Assembly (NCBI RefSeq): GCF_014208045.1
Contig: NZ_JACHML010000001.1
Location: 2,170,001 to 2,234,000, forward strand
DNA: 64,000 nt
From: Microbacterium thalassium
GTDB taxonomy: Bacteria; Actinomycetota; Actinomycetes; Actinomycetales; Microbacteriaceae
Direction: 5' to 3'
The notes beneath the pieces were generated by a model. It was not told where the DNA came from. It made no database searches and saw only the letters and a list, made by a program, of their open reading frames with translations. Shown here piece by piece: positions 28,138-36,616 of this stretch; within the stretch, counting starts at the first letter, position 1; every line of letters starts with the position of its first letter. The translations under genes were made by a program, and so were the position numbers.

Positions 28138-28965
28138 TCAGTTGGATTTCGCCGTGATCCACACGGTGATGGCGATCAGCGAGCCGATGCCGAAGATCCA
28201 GATGAACAGGCCCTCGGACACCGGGCCGAGCGAGCCGAGACTGAAGCCGCCGGCCGACTCGTTCTCCTGCAGGAACAGGAGGTACGAGACGATGTCGCGC
28301 TTCTCTTCGGTCGTCAGCGTCATGTCGTTGAAAACGGGCATGTTCTGCGGGCCGGTCACCATCGCCGCGTACATGTTCAGCGGCGTGGTGGTGTGAAGGG
28401 CGGGGGCGTACTTGCCCTCGGTGAGCGCACCGCCGGCGCCGGCCACGTTGTGGCACATCGCGCAGTTGATGCGGAAGAGCTCGCCTCCCTCGGCGACGTC
28501 GCCGCCGCCGTCGAGGACTTCCTCGTCGGGGTAGCTCGGGCCCGGTGCGACCTCCTGCACGTAGGCGCCCATCGCCTCGATCTGCTCCTCGGTGAACTGG
28601 ACCGGCTTCTGCGGAGCCTGCGGCGCCTGCGCCTGCAGCGGCATGCGCCCGGTGCTCACCTGGAAGTGCACCGCCAGCTCGCCCACGCCGTACAGCGAGG
28701 GGCCGTCGGCCGTGCCCTCGAGATCGAGCCCGTGGCAGGTGGCGCAGTTGGCCTGGAACAGCTTCTCGCCGTCCTCGGCGGTCAGCGCGGTGGTCACCGT
28801 CGCGGGCTCGCTCGTGGCGGCCACGGCGGCGGACGCGCCAGCGTAGGCGCCTCCGGTGATCAGCAGTCCGACGCCGATCAGAGCCGCGGCGGCCCAGGGG
28901 CTGCGGCGTCCGTGGGAGCGGCGCTTCGTTGCTCGTGCCATGTGGGGTTTCAGCTCCGCTCTCAT
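28138..28965 (-). CDS. qcrC: Diheme cytochrome c subunit (QcrC)
   Basis: QcrC is the actinobacterial diheme cytochrome c that passes electrons from the Rieske centre straight to the aa3 oxidase, since these bacteria lack a soluble cytochrome c. The product has 275 residues from ATG 28965, which overlaps the ctaE stop as ATGA; ATG 28941 would give 267 residues. An N-terminal membrane segment lies at about 24-47. The two heme motifs are CATCH near 74-78 and CAMCH near 172-176. A C-terminal anchor lies at about 248-270. Confidence 0.96.
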   Translation of the reverse strand: MRAELKPHMARATKRRSHGRRSPWAAAALIGVGLLITGGAYAGASAAVAATSEPATVTTALTAEDGEKLFQANCATCHGLDLEGTADGPSLYGVGELAVHFQVSTGRMPLQAQAPQAPQKPVQFTEEQIEAMGAYVQEVAPGPSYPDEEVLDGGGDVAEGGELFRINCAMCHNVAGAGGALTEGKYAPALHTTTPLNMYAAMVTGPQNMPVFNDMTLTTEEKRDIVSYLLFLQENESAGGFSLGSLGPVSEGLFIWIFGIGSLIAITVWITAKSN

Positions 28966-29594
28966 TTGAGGAAGTAGATGACGAGGAACAGGGCGATCCA
29001 GACGACGTCGACGAAGTGCCAGTAGTAGGACACCACGATCGAGGACGTCATCTCCTTGCGCCCGAAGTTCTTGACGGCGTAGGCGCGCCCGATCACCAGC
29101 AGGAAGGCGATGAGGCCGCCGGTGACGTGCAGCGCGTGGAAGCCGGTCGTGAGGTAGAACGCCGACGCGTACGAGTCCGCGCTGATGGGCATGCCCTCGG
29201 CGACGAGCTGGGCGTACTCCCACACCTGGCCCGAGACGAAGATCGCGCCCAGCGCGAACGTCAGCCAGAACCACTCGACCATGCCCCATCCGAGCCAGCC
29301 GCGCTTCTTCGTCGAGTACGGCTGGAATCGCTCGGCGGCGAACACGCCCATCTGGCACGTCACCGAGGACAGCACCAGGATGATCGTGTTGACCGTGGCG
29401 TAGGGGATGTTCAGCAGCGCGGTGCGGCTCTCCCACAGTTCAGGGGAGGTGCTGCGAAGAGTGAAGTAGATCGCGAAGAGACCCGCGAAGAACATCACCT
29501 CGCTGCCAAGCCACACGATGGTCCCGACGGCGACCGGATCCGGTCGCTTGACGGACCGCATCGCCTGGGAATAGGTCGCAGTGGAGGTCGTCAC
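28962..29594 (-). CDS. ctaE: Cytochrome c oxidase subunit III
   Basis: Subunit III stabilises the aa3 oxidase. The product has 210 residues from GTG 29594. Five membrane segments are visible, with [54 protein letters not shown] and [20 protein letters not shown] prefer GTG 29594 to ATG 29603 because CATAAT on the minus strand (29602-29607) lies 7 bases before 29594, as in the leaderless genes here; 29603 would lie inside the promoter. It is the first gene of ctaE-qcrC-qcrA-qcrB. Confidence 0.95.
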   Translation of the reverse strand: MTTSTATYSQAMRSVKRPDPVAVGTIVWLGSEVMFFAGLFAIYFTLRSTSPELWESRTALLNIPYATVNTIILVLSSVTCQMGVFAAERFQPYSTKKRGWLGWGMVEWFWLTFALGAIFVSGQVWEYAQLVAEGMPISADSYASAFYLTTGFHALHVTGGLIAFLLVIGRAYAVKNFGRKEMTSSIVVSYYWHFVDVVWIALFLVIYFLK

Positions 29595-29601
29595 GTCCCC
29601 C

Positions 29602-29607
29602 ATTATG
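29602..29607 (-). promoter_or_regulatory. -10 hexamer of the ctaE-qcrCAB operon
   Basis: CATAAT on the minus strand ends 7 bases before the GTG at 29594. It is probably the promoter of the whole four-gene respiratory operon. Confidence 0.55.
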
Positions 29608-29765
29608 GCCGAACTCGGCGGGTGATTCTCGCATCGGAGACCACTGTTCTGCCTCGGTGCGGTCTGAGCACAGGCTCCGAGTAGTCTGCGAGTCCGCCAA
29701 GAACGCCCCGAAACCACGCTGAAAGCGCAGGTGTCACAGGCGGCATCCGCGGCGCCGGGCGCGGC

Positions 29766-29771
29766 TAGGCT
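29766..29771 (+). promoter_or_regulatory. -10 hexamer of trpD
   Basis: TAGGCT ends 8 bases before the trpD ATG, and no ribosome site is visible. This suggests a leaderless or near-leaderless transcript. Confidence 0.5.
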
Positions 29772-29779
29772 TCTGACCC

Positions 29780-30841
29780 ATGGCGGAGCAGCACACCTGG
29801 CCCAATCTCCTCACAGCCCTTCTCGACGGGCGCGATCTGAGCGTCGCCGAGTCCACGTGGGCGATGCGCGAAGTCATGTCGGGGCGGGCGACCCCGGCCC
29901 AGCTCGCCGGCTTCCTGATCGCTCTTCGCGCCAAGGGCGAGACGATCGACGAGGTCGTGGGCTTCCGCGACGCGATCCTCGAAGCGGCGCTTCCGCTGCC
30001 GGTGGATGCAGCCGTGCTCGACATCGTCGGCACCGGCGGCGACCGGTTCGGGACCGTCAACGTGTCGACCATGTCGGCCGTCGTGGCCGCGGCATCCGGC
30101 GTTCCCGTCGTCAAGCACGGCAACAAGGCGGCCAGTTCGAAGTCCGGATCGTCCGACGTCCTGGCGGCGCTCGGGATCGACCTGTCGCTGTCGCCGGAGG
30201 CGGTCGCCGAGACCCTGTCGCGGGTGGGCATGACGTTCGCGTTCGCGGCGGCCTTCCACCCGGGCTTCCGTCACGCGGGGCCCGTGCGCGCCGAACTCGG
30301 CGTGCCGACCGTGTTCAACTTCCTCGGGCCGCTCTGCAACCCGGCGCGCGCCGAGGCCAACGCCGTCGGCGTGGCGCAGCTCGCGCGCGTCCCCCTGATC
30401 ACGGGCGTCTTCCGCACCCGCGGTGCGACCGCTCTGGTGTTCCGCGGCGACGACGGACTCGACGAACTCACCACGACCGGCCACAGCCGCCTGTGGGAGG
30501 TGACCCGCGGAGACGTCCACGAGCACGACCTCGATCCGCGCGACCTCGGCATCCCGCTGGCGCGGATCGACGACCTGCTCGGCGGCGACCCGCAGCACAA
30601 CGCCGCGGTTGTCCACCGCGTCTTCGCGGGCGAGTCCGGAGCGGTGCGCGACATCGTGCTGCTGAACGCCGCCGCGGGCATCGTGGCGTACCGCCTCTCG
30701 CAGGACGTCTCGCAGGTCCAGCGACCGATCGTGGAGCGTCTGGCGGAGGCGAAGGAGGCCGCCGCCGAGGCGATCGACAGCGGCGCCGCGGCGACCAGGC
30801 TCGCGGCCTGGGCGGAGGCCACGCGCGAACTGGCGGGGTGA
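29780..30841 (+). CDS. trpD: Anthranilate phosphoribosyltransferase
   Basis: TrpD joins anthranilate to PRPP in tryptophan synthesis. The 353-residue product has normal length. The PRPP-binding motif [16 protein letters not shown] is at about 85-100, and [17 protein letters not shown] at about 112-128 is the second signature. [20 protein letters not shown] near 33-52 is the N-terminal helical domain. It is isolated from other trp genes, a common arrangement in Microbacteriaceae, where it sits next to ctaE. Confidence 0.97.
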   Translation: MAEQHTWPNLLTALLDGRDLSVAESTWAMREVMSGRATPAQLAGFLIALRAKGETIDEVVGFRDAILEAALPLPVDAAVLDIVGTGGDRFGTVNVSTMSAVVAAASGVPVVKHGNKAASSKSGSSDVLAALGIDLSLSPEAVAETLSRVGMTFAFAAAFHPGFRHAGPVRAELGVPTVFNFLGPLCNPARAEANAVGVAQLARVPLITGVFRTRGATALVFRGDDGLDELTTTGHSRLWEVTRGDVHEHDLDPRDLGIPLARIDDLLGGDPQHNAAVVHRVFAGESGAVRDIVLLNAAAGIVAYRLSQDVSQVQRPIVERLAEAKEAAAEAIDSGAAATRLAAWAEATRELAG

Positions 30842-30856
30842 AACCCCCTGGGGTTT
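30841..30856 (+). terminator. Short palindrome after trpD
   Basis: AAACCCCCTGGGGTTT begins on the last base of the trpD stop and is a near-perfect hairpin with a tiny loop. No T-run follows, so it may act as a weak terminator or an mRNA end structure. Confidence 0.35.
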
Positions 30857-30923
30857 CCGGGGGTGTGCTCGGTGCCACTAGCGTGATCTCGATCAGACGC
30901 TCACCGACGCGAGGAGAACTCTC

Positions 30924-31433
30924 ATGTCAGACAGCACCACCCCCGACGGAACAGAAGAACCCGGCGGCCCGGCGGCCGTCGAGGCCCCGGCGCGCAGCCT
31001 CGGCGGCGTGAAGGTGGTCGGCATCCTGGGGATCATCGCCGGAATCGCCCTCATCGTGGCCGGCATCGCGGTCTGGATCGTGGTGTCCACCCAGCTGCAG
31101 GCCGAGAAGATCGTGATTCCCGAGGACGCGATCGCGTTCCAGGGTGCGACGGTGGCGGGACCGTTCACCGCGTACGTTCAGGCCGACATCATCCAGACCC
31201 ACTCGCTCGCGATCTCCGACGGCCAGACCTACGCTCAACTGGACCAAGACGATCCCGTGCGCGCGACGCTGATGAACGCGTCGTTCCTGCGCGCCTCGCT
31301 GTTCACGTCGGTCGTCTCGTTCGGCGTGGCGGCGTTCGCGATGGGCATCGGCATCCTCTCGATCATGTTCGGCTGGGCGCTCCATCGCCTGGCGAGCGCT
31401 CCCGTCGTCGTCAAGCGGGCGAGCGCGGCGTGA
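30924..31433 (+). CDS. Small two-segment membrane protein
   Basis: A 169-residue protein with membrane segments at about 31-53 (GILGIIAGIALIVAGIAVWI) and 127-150, joined by an outer loop containing EDAIAFQGATVAGPFTAYVQ. I recognise the type as one often labelled aromatic ring-opening dioxygenase LigA in actinobacterial genomes; that name is an annotation artefact, since no dioxygenase motif is present. The function is unknown. ATG 30924 has the ribosome site GAGGAGA. TAGCGT at 30878-30883 could be its -10. The 3' end merges into the inverted repeat before the next gene. Confidence 0.8.
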   Translation: MSDSTTPDGTEEPGGPAAVEAPARSLGGVKVVGILGIIAGIALIVAGIAVWIVVSTQLQAEKIVIPEDAIAFQGATVAGPFTAYVQADIIQTHSLAISDGQTYAQLDQDDPVRATLMNASFLRASLFTSVVSFGVAAFAMGIGILSIMFGWALHRLASAPVVVKRASAA

Positions 31434-31438
31434 CCGCA

Positions 31439-31488
31439 CTCGACGAGCGCGGCGTGCGGTGATGGACCCGCACGCCGCGCTCGTCGAG
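31439..31488. repeat. Perfect 21-bp inverted repeat enclosing a start codon
   Basis: Bases 31439-31459 are the exact reverse complement of 31468-31488. The 8-base loop (31460-31467) contains the ATG of the next gene at 31462. In RNA this would be a very stable 21-bp stem that hides the region just upstream and the first codons. Part of the left arm (CGAGCGCGGCGTG) also occurs just before, at the end of the preceding gene (31420-31432), so a local duplication may have created it. Confidence 0.85.
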
Positions 31489-32457
31489 ATCGCGACCCTC
31501 CTCGAACGCGAGCGGTCGTCGCGGTACAAGTCGAAGGCGTTCCGGGCAGCGGCCGACGCGATCGCGGGACTCGGCGAGGCTGAGCTGCGGGATGCCGCAT
31601 CACTGCGCCGCCGTAAGGGAATCGGCGATTCGTCCTTCGCCGTCATCCAGGAGGCGCTCGCGGGCTCTGTTCCGACGTATCTCGCGGACCTGCGGGAACG
31701 CGCCGGCGTCCAGATCAGCTCCGGACTGCGCGCTCGCCTGCGCGGCGACCTCCACAGCCACAGCGACTGGTCGGATGGACTCACCTCCATCGACCTCATG
31801 GCGGATGCGGCGCGAGCGCTCGGGCATGAGTATCTCGCCCTCACCGACCACTCTCCGAGGCTCCGCGTGGCGAACGGGCTGTCGCCCGAGCGACTGCGGA
31901 GGCAGCTCGAGATCCTGCCCGGGTTCAGCGGCGACGGCTTCACGCTGCTGTCGGGCATCGAGGTCGACATCCTCGACGACGGCGGTCTCGACCAGGAGGA
32001 CGCCCTGCTCGACGAGCTCGACGTCGTCGTGGCATCCGTCCATTCGAAGCTGCGGATGGACCGCGGGCCGATGACCCGCCGGCTCGTGGCCGCCGCGTCG
32101 AATCCGAGGGTGGACGTCCTCGGTCACGTCACCGGCCGCCTCGTGCAGGGCGAGCGCGGCACGCGTCCGCCGTCGCAGTTCGATCCGCGCGCCGTGTTCG
32201 ACGCGTGCGCGGCGCACGGCGTCGCGGTCGAGATCAACTCGCGGCCCGAGCGTCAGGATCCGCCCGACGAGCTCATCGCGATCGCGCTCGATGCCGGATG
32301 CCTGTTCTCGATCGACTCGGACGCGCACGCTCCCGGGCAGCTGTCGCTACTGGACCACGGGGCGGCGCGCGCCGAGGCGGCGGGCGTCCCGGCCGAGCGG
32401 ATCGTGACGACGTGGGAGCTGACGGCGCTGCGCGCGTGGACGGGGCGACCGCGCTGA
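31462..32457 (+). CDS. HhH-PHP protein (PolX-like without polymerase domain)
   Basis: A 331-residue protein. Residues about 1-75 resemble the helix-hairpin-helix N-terminus of family X polymerases (RYKSKAFRAAADAIAGL, then RRRKGIGDSSFAVIQEAL). From about 92 there is a PHP phosphoesterase domain with RGDLHSHSDWSDG, YLALTDHS, SGIEVDIL, VVASVHSK, VLGHVTGR and SIDSDAHAP, which carry the metal-binding His and Asp residues. Bacterial PolX has a nucleotidyltransferase palm between these parts; here it is missing. Phosphatase or nuclease activity is plausible. The ATG lies in the loop of a 21-bp hairpin; the in-frame GTG at 31459 is an alternative. Confidence 0.88.
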   Translation: MDPHAALVEIATLLERERSSRYKSKAFRAAADAIAGLGEAELRDAASLRRRKGIGDSSFAVIQEALAGSVPTYLADLRERAGVQISSGLRARLRGDLHSHSDWSDGLTSIDLMADAARALGHEYLALTDHSPRLRVANGLSPERLRRQLEILPGFSGDGFTLLSGIEVDILDDGGLDQEDALLDELDVVVASVHSKLRMDRGPMTRRLVAAASNPRVDVLGHVTGRLVQGERGTRPPSQFDPRAVFDACAAHGVAVEINSRPERQDPPDELIAIALDAGCLFSIDSDAHAPGQLSLLDHGAARAEAAGVPAERIVTTWELTALRAWTGRPR

Positions 32458-32462
32458 GGCGG

Positions 32463-32468
32463 TAGTTT
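32463..32468 (+). promoter_or_regulatory. -10 hexamer before the leader peptide
   Basis: TAGTTT ends 6 bases before GTG 32475, the start of a short open frame. The distance is the same as in the other leaderless genes of this window and is the main reason for calling the short frame. Confidence 0.5.
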
Positions 32469-32474
32469 CGAGAG

Positions 32475-32558
32475 GTGGACTCCACCTGCACCGGTCTCGT
32501 GACACTCCGTCTCGCGGTGTGCCGGCCGGCGGCCGACGGGTGCGAGCCGCGCCGGTGA
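32475..32558 (+). CDS. Candidate cysteine-containing leader peptide
   Basis: A 27-codon frame that begins with GTG exactly 6 bases after a TAGTTT hexamer and ends with TGA overlapping the GTG start of the transporter (GTGA, 32555-32558). The peptide has cysteines at 5, 16 and 23, with LRLAVCRP in the middle and a CEPRR end. Short leaderless frames with Cys and Arg in this style precede sulfur-related genes in many actinobacteria, where ribosome progress controls the downstream gene. No homologue search was possible, so this rests on position, overlap and composition. Confidence 0.5.
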   Translation: MDSTCTGLVTLRLAVCRPAADGCEPRR

Positions 32559-33823
32559 CGGATGCGTCGCGCCGCGCGGCGCTGCCGTGGCTCGTCGTCG
32601 CCGGCGTGCTGCTGGCCGCGCTGAGTCTGCGCGGGCCGATCCTGGCGGTCACCCCCGTCCTGCGCGACATCGAGTCCGATCTCGGGATCGGGTCGGCCGC
32701 GGCCGGGCTCATGACGACCGCGCCGGTGCTCATGTTCGCGTTGCTGACGCCCCTCGCGGCGCTGGTGATCCGCCGCGCCGGCGCCGAGTCCGCGCTCCTG
32801 GCGTCGCTGATCGGCGTGCTGCTCGGGACGATGATCCGCGGGCTCCCGGGCTTCGCCTGGATGGTGGCGGGCATGCTCGTGATCGGCGCGGCGGTCACGA
32901 TCGGGAACGTCGTGATCCCGGTGATCATCCGCCGCGACGTGCCGCCTGCGCACGTCGGCATGGTCACGGCCGGCTATGCCGCCACGCTCAACGTCGGGTC
33001 GCTCCTGACGGCGCTGCTGACGGCGCCGCTCGCCGAGGTGATCGGCTGGTCCTGGGCGCTGCTCGCGTGGTCGGTGATCACGGTGGCGGGGATCCTGCTG
33101 TGGTCCGCGCACATGCGGCGCTCGGGCCGCGAGGACCGGTACTCGGGGATGCCGGTGCGGCGCTCCGAGGCTGGGGCGCCCGGGATGGACCTCGACCCGC
33201 AGACCATCACCGGCCCGGTCCCGACCGTCATCGGGCGGCGTCCGTCGTGGCTCCGGCGCCCCGTCACCTGGCTGCTGGTGGGCGCGTTCGCCGGGCAGAC
33301 CACGATCTACTACGGCCTGTCGACGTGGCTGCCCACGTTCGCGGCGGAGGAGCTCGGACTCGCCCCCGCGGCCGCCGGCGCCGTGTCGTCGGTGTACCAG
33401 GGCGTCGGGATCGTGGGCGCGTTCGTCGTGCCGCTGCTGACACGATTCGCGCCGCGCGGCGTCGCGCCGGCGGCGATCTGCGCGTCCTGGCTCGTGCTGG
33501 CTGTGGGGCTGCTCGTCGCGCCCCAGCTGCTGTGGGTGTGGCTGGCGGTCGGCGCGATCGGCCACTCCGGAGGCTTCGTCGTCATCTTCGGCGCGCTCGT
33601 CGGCGTCGCGCGCAGCGACGGCGAGGCGGCGGGCATGTCGGCGCTCGTCCAGGGTGGCGGCTACGCGATGGCGGCGCTGGCCGGGCCGGGCTTCGGGGCC
33701 ATGTTCGAGCTGACCGGCGGGTGGACGGCGCCCCTGACGACCGTGCTGGTGGTGTCGATCGCCTACTGCATCCTGCTGGCGCTGGCGTTCGTCGCCGCCG
33801 TGCGGGCCTCCCCGGGCAGCTGA
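32555..33823 (+). CDS. CynX/NimT-family MFS transporter
   Basis: A 422-residue major facilitator with about 12 membrane segments and an N-terminus resembling the CynX/NimT (cyanate/nitroimidazole) group: LSLRGPILAVTPVLRDI directly after the first segment and a central loop around 193-235. The substrate is unknown. I use GTG 32555, which overlaps the leader-peptide stop. The frame is open to 32519, but that start has no ribosome site and would place it inside the short upstream frame. Coupled translation from the leader is likely. The gene ends 4 bases from the opposing kinase. Confidence 0.85.
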   Translation: MTDASRRAALPWLVVAGVLLAALSLRGPILAVTPVLRDIESDLGIGSAAAGLMTTAPVLMFALLTPLAALVIRRAGAESALLASLIGVLLGTMIRGLPGFAWMVAGMLVIGAAVTIGNVVIPVIIRRDVPPAHVGMVTAGYAATLNVGSLLTALLTAPLAEVIGWSWALLAWSVITVAGILLWSAHMRRSGREDRYSGMPVRRSEAGAPGMDLDPQTITGPVPTVIGRRPSWLRRPVTWLLVGAFAGQTTIYYGLSTWLPTFAAEELGLAPAAAGAVSSVYQGVGIVGAFVVPLLTRFAPRGVAPAAICASWLVLAVGLLVAPQLLWVWLAVGAIGHSGGFVVIFGALVGVARSDGEAAGMSALVQGGGYAMAALAGPGFGAMFELTGGWTAPLTTVLVVSIAYCILLALAFVAAVRASPGS

Positions 33824-33827
33824 GCGG

Positions 33828-35003
33828 TCAGGCCGGCGCGTTCCAGGGAAGGCGTGCGCGGACGACCGTGCCGGTCTGCAGCGCCGGGGCGATCTCGAGG
33901 GTTCCGCCCAGGACCTCCGTGCGCAGGCGCATGCCCCGCACGCCCGCGCGCTCGAGGATCTCGCGCGGGATGCCGACGCCGTCGTCCGAGATGGTGACCA
34001 CGAGGTCTCCGTGCTCGCCCGCGTCGCGCGCGAGCGAGACCGTCGCCGTCGCCGCGGCCGAGTGGCGCACGATGTTCGCGAGCGCCTCCTGCACGATGCG
34101 GTAGGCGGAGGTCTGGACGGCGCTGGCGGGGAGATCCCCGCGCAGCGCGTCGTCGAGCGTGACCGAGAGTCCGAGGGTGCTCCGCCCGGAGATGAGCGAG
34201 GGCAGCTGGGCCAGCTGCGGCAGCGGCACGAGCGGTGCCGTGGCCGGGGCGCCGGCCTCTTCGCCGCGCAGGAACGAGAGCACGCCGCGCACCTCGTCCA
34301 GGCCGGCGGCGCTGAGGGACCGGATCGACGTCAGCGCCTCGCGGGAGCGTTCCGGGTCGTCGTCGAACCGCGCGAGTCCGACGCGCGACTCGGCCGAGAT
34401 CCGGCTGAGCGAGTCGGCGAGCGCGTCGTGCATGTCGCGCGCCATGCGGTCCTGCTCGTCGAGCTCGGCCGCGCGGCGGCGCTGCGACGCGTGCACACGT
34501 CGCTCCTCGTCGAGCCGTCGTCGGGATCGCAGACCCTCGCCGATCGCGAAGCACGTCCCGATCGCCAGGGTCGCGACCGCGACGACGACGGGATGCCACT
34601 CGATTCCCGCGAGCGATCCGCCGATGAGCGCGAGCATCCATCCGACGCCGACCGAGATCCATGCCCAGAGCCGGGCCCCGCCGACCAGTGCGGCCACGAT
34701 CGCGAAGCCGAGCGCCACGAACGGCGCCGGGCCGATCGCCGGGACGAGCAGTCCGAGCGCGGTGAGCGCCGTGACGACCGCGACGGTGGGCCCCGGCCAT
34801 CGCCGGGTTGCGAGGAGCGCGAGAGCGGATGCCGCGGCGAGCGCGATCGAGGCCAGCACGTACCGCGGCCCGGTCGTCCACAGCGCGAAGGCGGTCGCGG
34901 CAGCAAGCTGCACCACCAGCGAGATGACGACGGGCAGAAGGACGGCGACGGCGGGCCGCGGGGTGGTGCGCGGTCCGGGCTCGTCCCAAGGAGAACCCGA
35001 CAT
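33828..35003 (-). CDS. NarL-type sensor histidine kinase
   Basis: A 391-residue membrane histidine kinase. Six hydrophobic segments fill about 18-155. A linker leads to a HisKA_3 dimerisation domain with the phospho-acceptor motif ARDMHDALADSLSRI near 194, then a HATPase domain with YRIVQEALANIVRHS (N box), ISDDGVGIP and GVRGMRLRTEVLGGTLE. Such kinases normally sit beside a LuxR-type regulator; none is adjacent, so the partner is elsewhere. ATG 35003 lies 6 bases after TAACAT, a leaderless promoter. Confidence 0.92.
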   Translation of the reverse strand: MSGSPWDEPGPRTTPRPAVAVLLPVVISLVVQLAAATAFALWTTGPRYVLASIALAAASALALLATRRWPGPTVAVVTALTALGLLVPAIGPAPFVALGFAIVAALVGGARLWAWISVGVGWMLALIGGSLAGIEWHPVVVAVATLAIGTCFAIGEGLRSRRRLDEERRVHASQRRRAAELDEQDRMARDMHDALADSLSRISAESRVGLARFDDDPERSREALTSIRSLSAAGLDEVRGVLSFLRGEEAGAPATAPLVPLPQLAQLPSLISGRSTLGLSVTLDDALRGDLPASAVQTSAYRIVQEALANIVRHSAAATATVSLARDAGEHGDLVVTISDDGVGIPREILERAGVRGMRLRTEVLGGTLEIAPALQTGTVVRARLPWNAPA

Positions 35004-35009
35004 GGATAG

Positions 35010-35015
35010 ATGTTA
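35010..35015 (-). promoter_or_regulatory. -10 hexamer of the NarL-type kinase
   Basis: TAACAT on the minus strand ends 6 bases before the ATG at 35003, with no ribosome site. Confidence 0.6.
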
Positions 35016-35085
35016 GGTCCGCGCTCGCTGTGAGACGTCTGACCGCGCGGGCGCAGTCCCGGCGGGTGGGAGTGGCGGCCGGTCG

Positions 35086-36009
35086 TCAGCGCCCGGAGAG
35101 CGCGGCGACGGCTCGGTCGAGGGAGCCGCCGAGGTTCCAGGCGTCGCCGAGATCCTTCGCGCGAGCGAGCGCGGCGTCGTCGAGCGACGGCAGGGGACGG
35201 ACAAGCGGATCGAGCGCGAGGTCGCGCACGACGCGCACCACGGTGGGCGCGACCTCGAGGTAGGGGAGTGCCGCCAGGATCTTGTTGCGCACACCGGCCG
35301 TCATGCCCGTGCCGGCCTCGGCGGCGGCGATGACGCCGGCCAGGTCCCCGTGCTCGGCGAGCAGCTTCGCGGCGGTCTTCTCCCCGACGCCGGCGACGCC
35401 CGGCAGGCCGTCCGAGGCGTCGCCGCGGAGCGTCGCGAAGTCGGCGTACTGCGACGGGTGCACGCCGTACTTGGCGAGGACGGCGTCGTCGGTGAGGACC
35501 TCGAGATTGCTCATGCCGCGGCCCGTGTAGATGACGCGGACGCCTCGGGCGTCGTCGACGAGCTGGAACAGATCCCGGTCGCCGGTGACCACGTCGACAG
35601 GGACGTCCGAGATCGTGGCGAGCGTGCCGATGACGTCGTCGGCCTCGTGCTCGGGGGCGCCGACGATCGGGATACCGAGCGCGTCGAGCACCGCCCGGAT
35701 GACGGGGACCTGCGCCTCGAGCGGATCGGGCACCTCTTCGATGTCCGGACCGGACTCGACGACCTCGACCACGCGATGCGTCTTGTAGGTGGGGATGAGA
35801 TCCACGCGCCACTGCGGACGCCAGTCGTCGTCCCAGCACGCGACGAGCCGCGTGGGCTCATACGTCTGGACGAGCTTCGCGATGATGTCGAGGAACCCGC
35901 GGACGGCGTTGACCGACGTGCCGTCGGGCGCCCGCACCGTGTCGGGGACGCCGAAGAAGGCGCGGAAGTACAGCGAGGCGCTGTCGAGAAGCATGAGGCG
36001 GTCGGTCAC
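35086..36009 (-). CDS. Stand-alone 5'-3' exonuclease
   Basis: A 307-residue homologue of the N-terminal 5' nuclease of DNA polymerase I, which removes RNA primers and flaps. Visible motifs are MLLDSASLYFRAFFG at the start, EADDVIGTLA and VVTGDRDLFQLVD with metal-binding Asp and Glu residues, DFATLRGDASDGLPGVAGVG with the helix-three-turn-helix and KTAAKLLAEHG. The polymerase domain is absent, as in Xni/ExoIX-type proteins. GTG 36009 lies 6 bases after CAGACT on the minus strand. Confidence 0.93.
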   Translation of the reverse strand: MTDRLMLLDSASLYFRAFFGVPDTVRAPDGTSVNAVRGFLDIIAKLVQTYEPTRLVACWDDDWRPQWRVDLIPTYKTHRVVEVVESGPDIEEVPDPLEAQVPVIRAVLDALGIPIVGAPEHEADDVIGTLATISDVPVDVVTGDRDLFQLVDDARGVRVIYTGRGMSNLEVLTDDAVLAKYGVHPSQYADFATLRGDASDGLPGVAGVGEKTAAKLLAEHGDLAGVIAAAEAGTGMTAGVRNKILAALPYLEVAPTVVRVVRDLALDPLVRPLPSLDDAALARAKDLGDAWNLGGSLDRAVAALSGR

Positions 36010-36043
36010 GAGATCAGTCTGTCAGTGCCGCACGACTCGAGCA

Positions 36044-36361
36044 TCACAGCGCGACGCGGCGGCCCTCGCCCATGTCGGCACCCGTGTCGCTGACCCGGGC
36101 GTAGGTGCCTTCGGGGACGCCGCGGAGGTTCGCGATGTCACGCGCGACGTCGATCAGCACGTCTTCGGGGGCTCCCCAGACGAAGAACAGATACTCACCG
36201 CCCAGCTCCTCGCCATCGTCGTACATCTCCCCGCGATCGCCATCCTCGAGATCGAAGAGGAAGGTCTCGATCGTCTCGATCCACGGGAACGGGTAGTCGT
36301 CTTCGCCGACCCCCTCGGCGGGGATGAGCGGGACGTGGATCTCCACGAGCAGGTCTGCCAT
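36044..36361 (-). CDS. Small acidic conserved protein
   Basis: A 105-residue soluble protein, strongly acidic, that I do not recognise. It has the segments FPWIETIETFLFDLEDGD and GEYLFFVWGAPEDVLIDVA, an alpha/beta pattern, and no membrane segment or signal. ATG 36361 has the ribosome site GAAAGG 6 bases upstream. Codon use matches its neighbours, so it is probably a real gene. Nothing in the context gives a role. Confidence 0.7.
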   Translation of the reverse strand: MADLLVEIHVPLIPAEGVGEDDYPFPWIETIETFLFDLEDGDRGEMYDDGEELGGEYLFFVWGAPEDVLIDVARDIANLRGVPEGTYARVSDTGADMGEGRRVAL

Positions 36362-36616
36362 GCTGCGCCTTTCATGTCGGCAACCCGCCGACTCTACGCA
36401 CCCGTCGTTCCGAGGGGCGATGGTTCTCCACAGCGAGGCTCGGCCACGAGGTACATGGCGCGAGAGGGCGCGAGCCGCGAAGGCATCCGTTCACCGACGC
36501 GTCGCCGACCGGACAACTGCGCGTTGGCGTCGCGTTCACACAGGTCGGTGATCGTAGGCGCACACGCACACCGGCGCGCATTCGTGCACGACCGGCGCGA
36601 ACGATACGGAGGCTCC
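36362..36616. other. Non-coding gap before the glycan operon
   Basis: This 255-base divergent gap should hold the promoter of the nonulosonate operon. I see CACCGAC at about 36490 and GTCGGTG at about 36543 as a short inverted pair, and a ribosome site ACGGAGG at its end, but no confident -10/-35. TTCTCCACA near 36424 differs by one base from a DnaA box. Confidence 0.35.

Noticed and set aside
30924..31433. Aromatic ring-opening dioxygenase LigA
   Set aside because: This common database label does not fit: the protein is a two-segment membrane protein with no metal-binding dioxygenase motif.
32519..32554. Upstream GTG as the start of the MFS transporter
   Set aside because: No ribosome site, and it would lie inside the leader frame; GTG 32555 overlaps that frame's stop and begins shortly before the first membrane segment.
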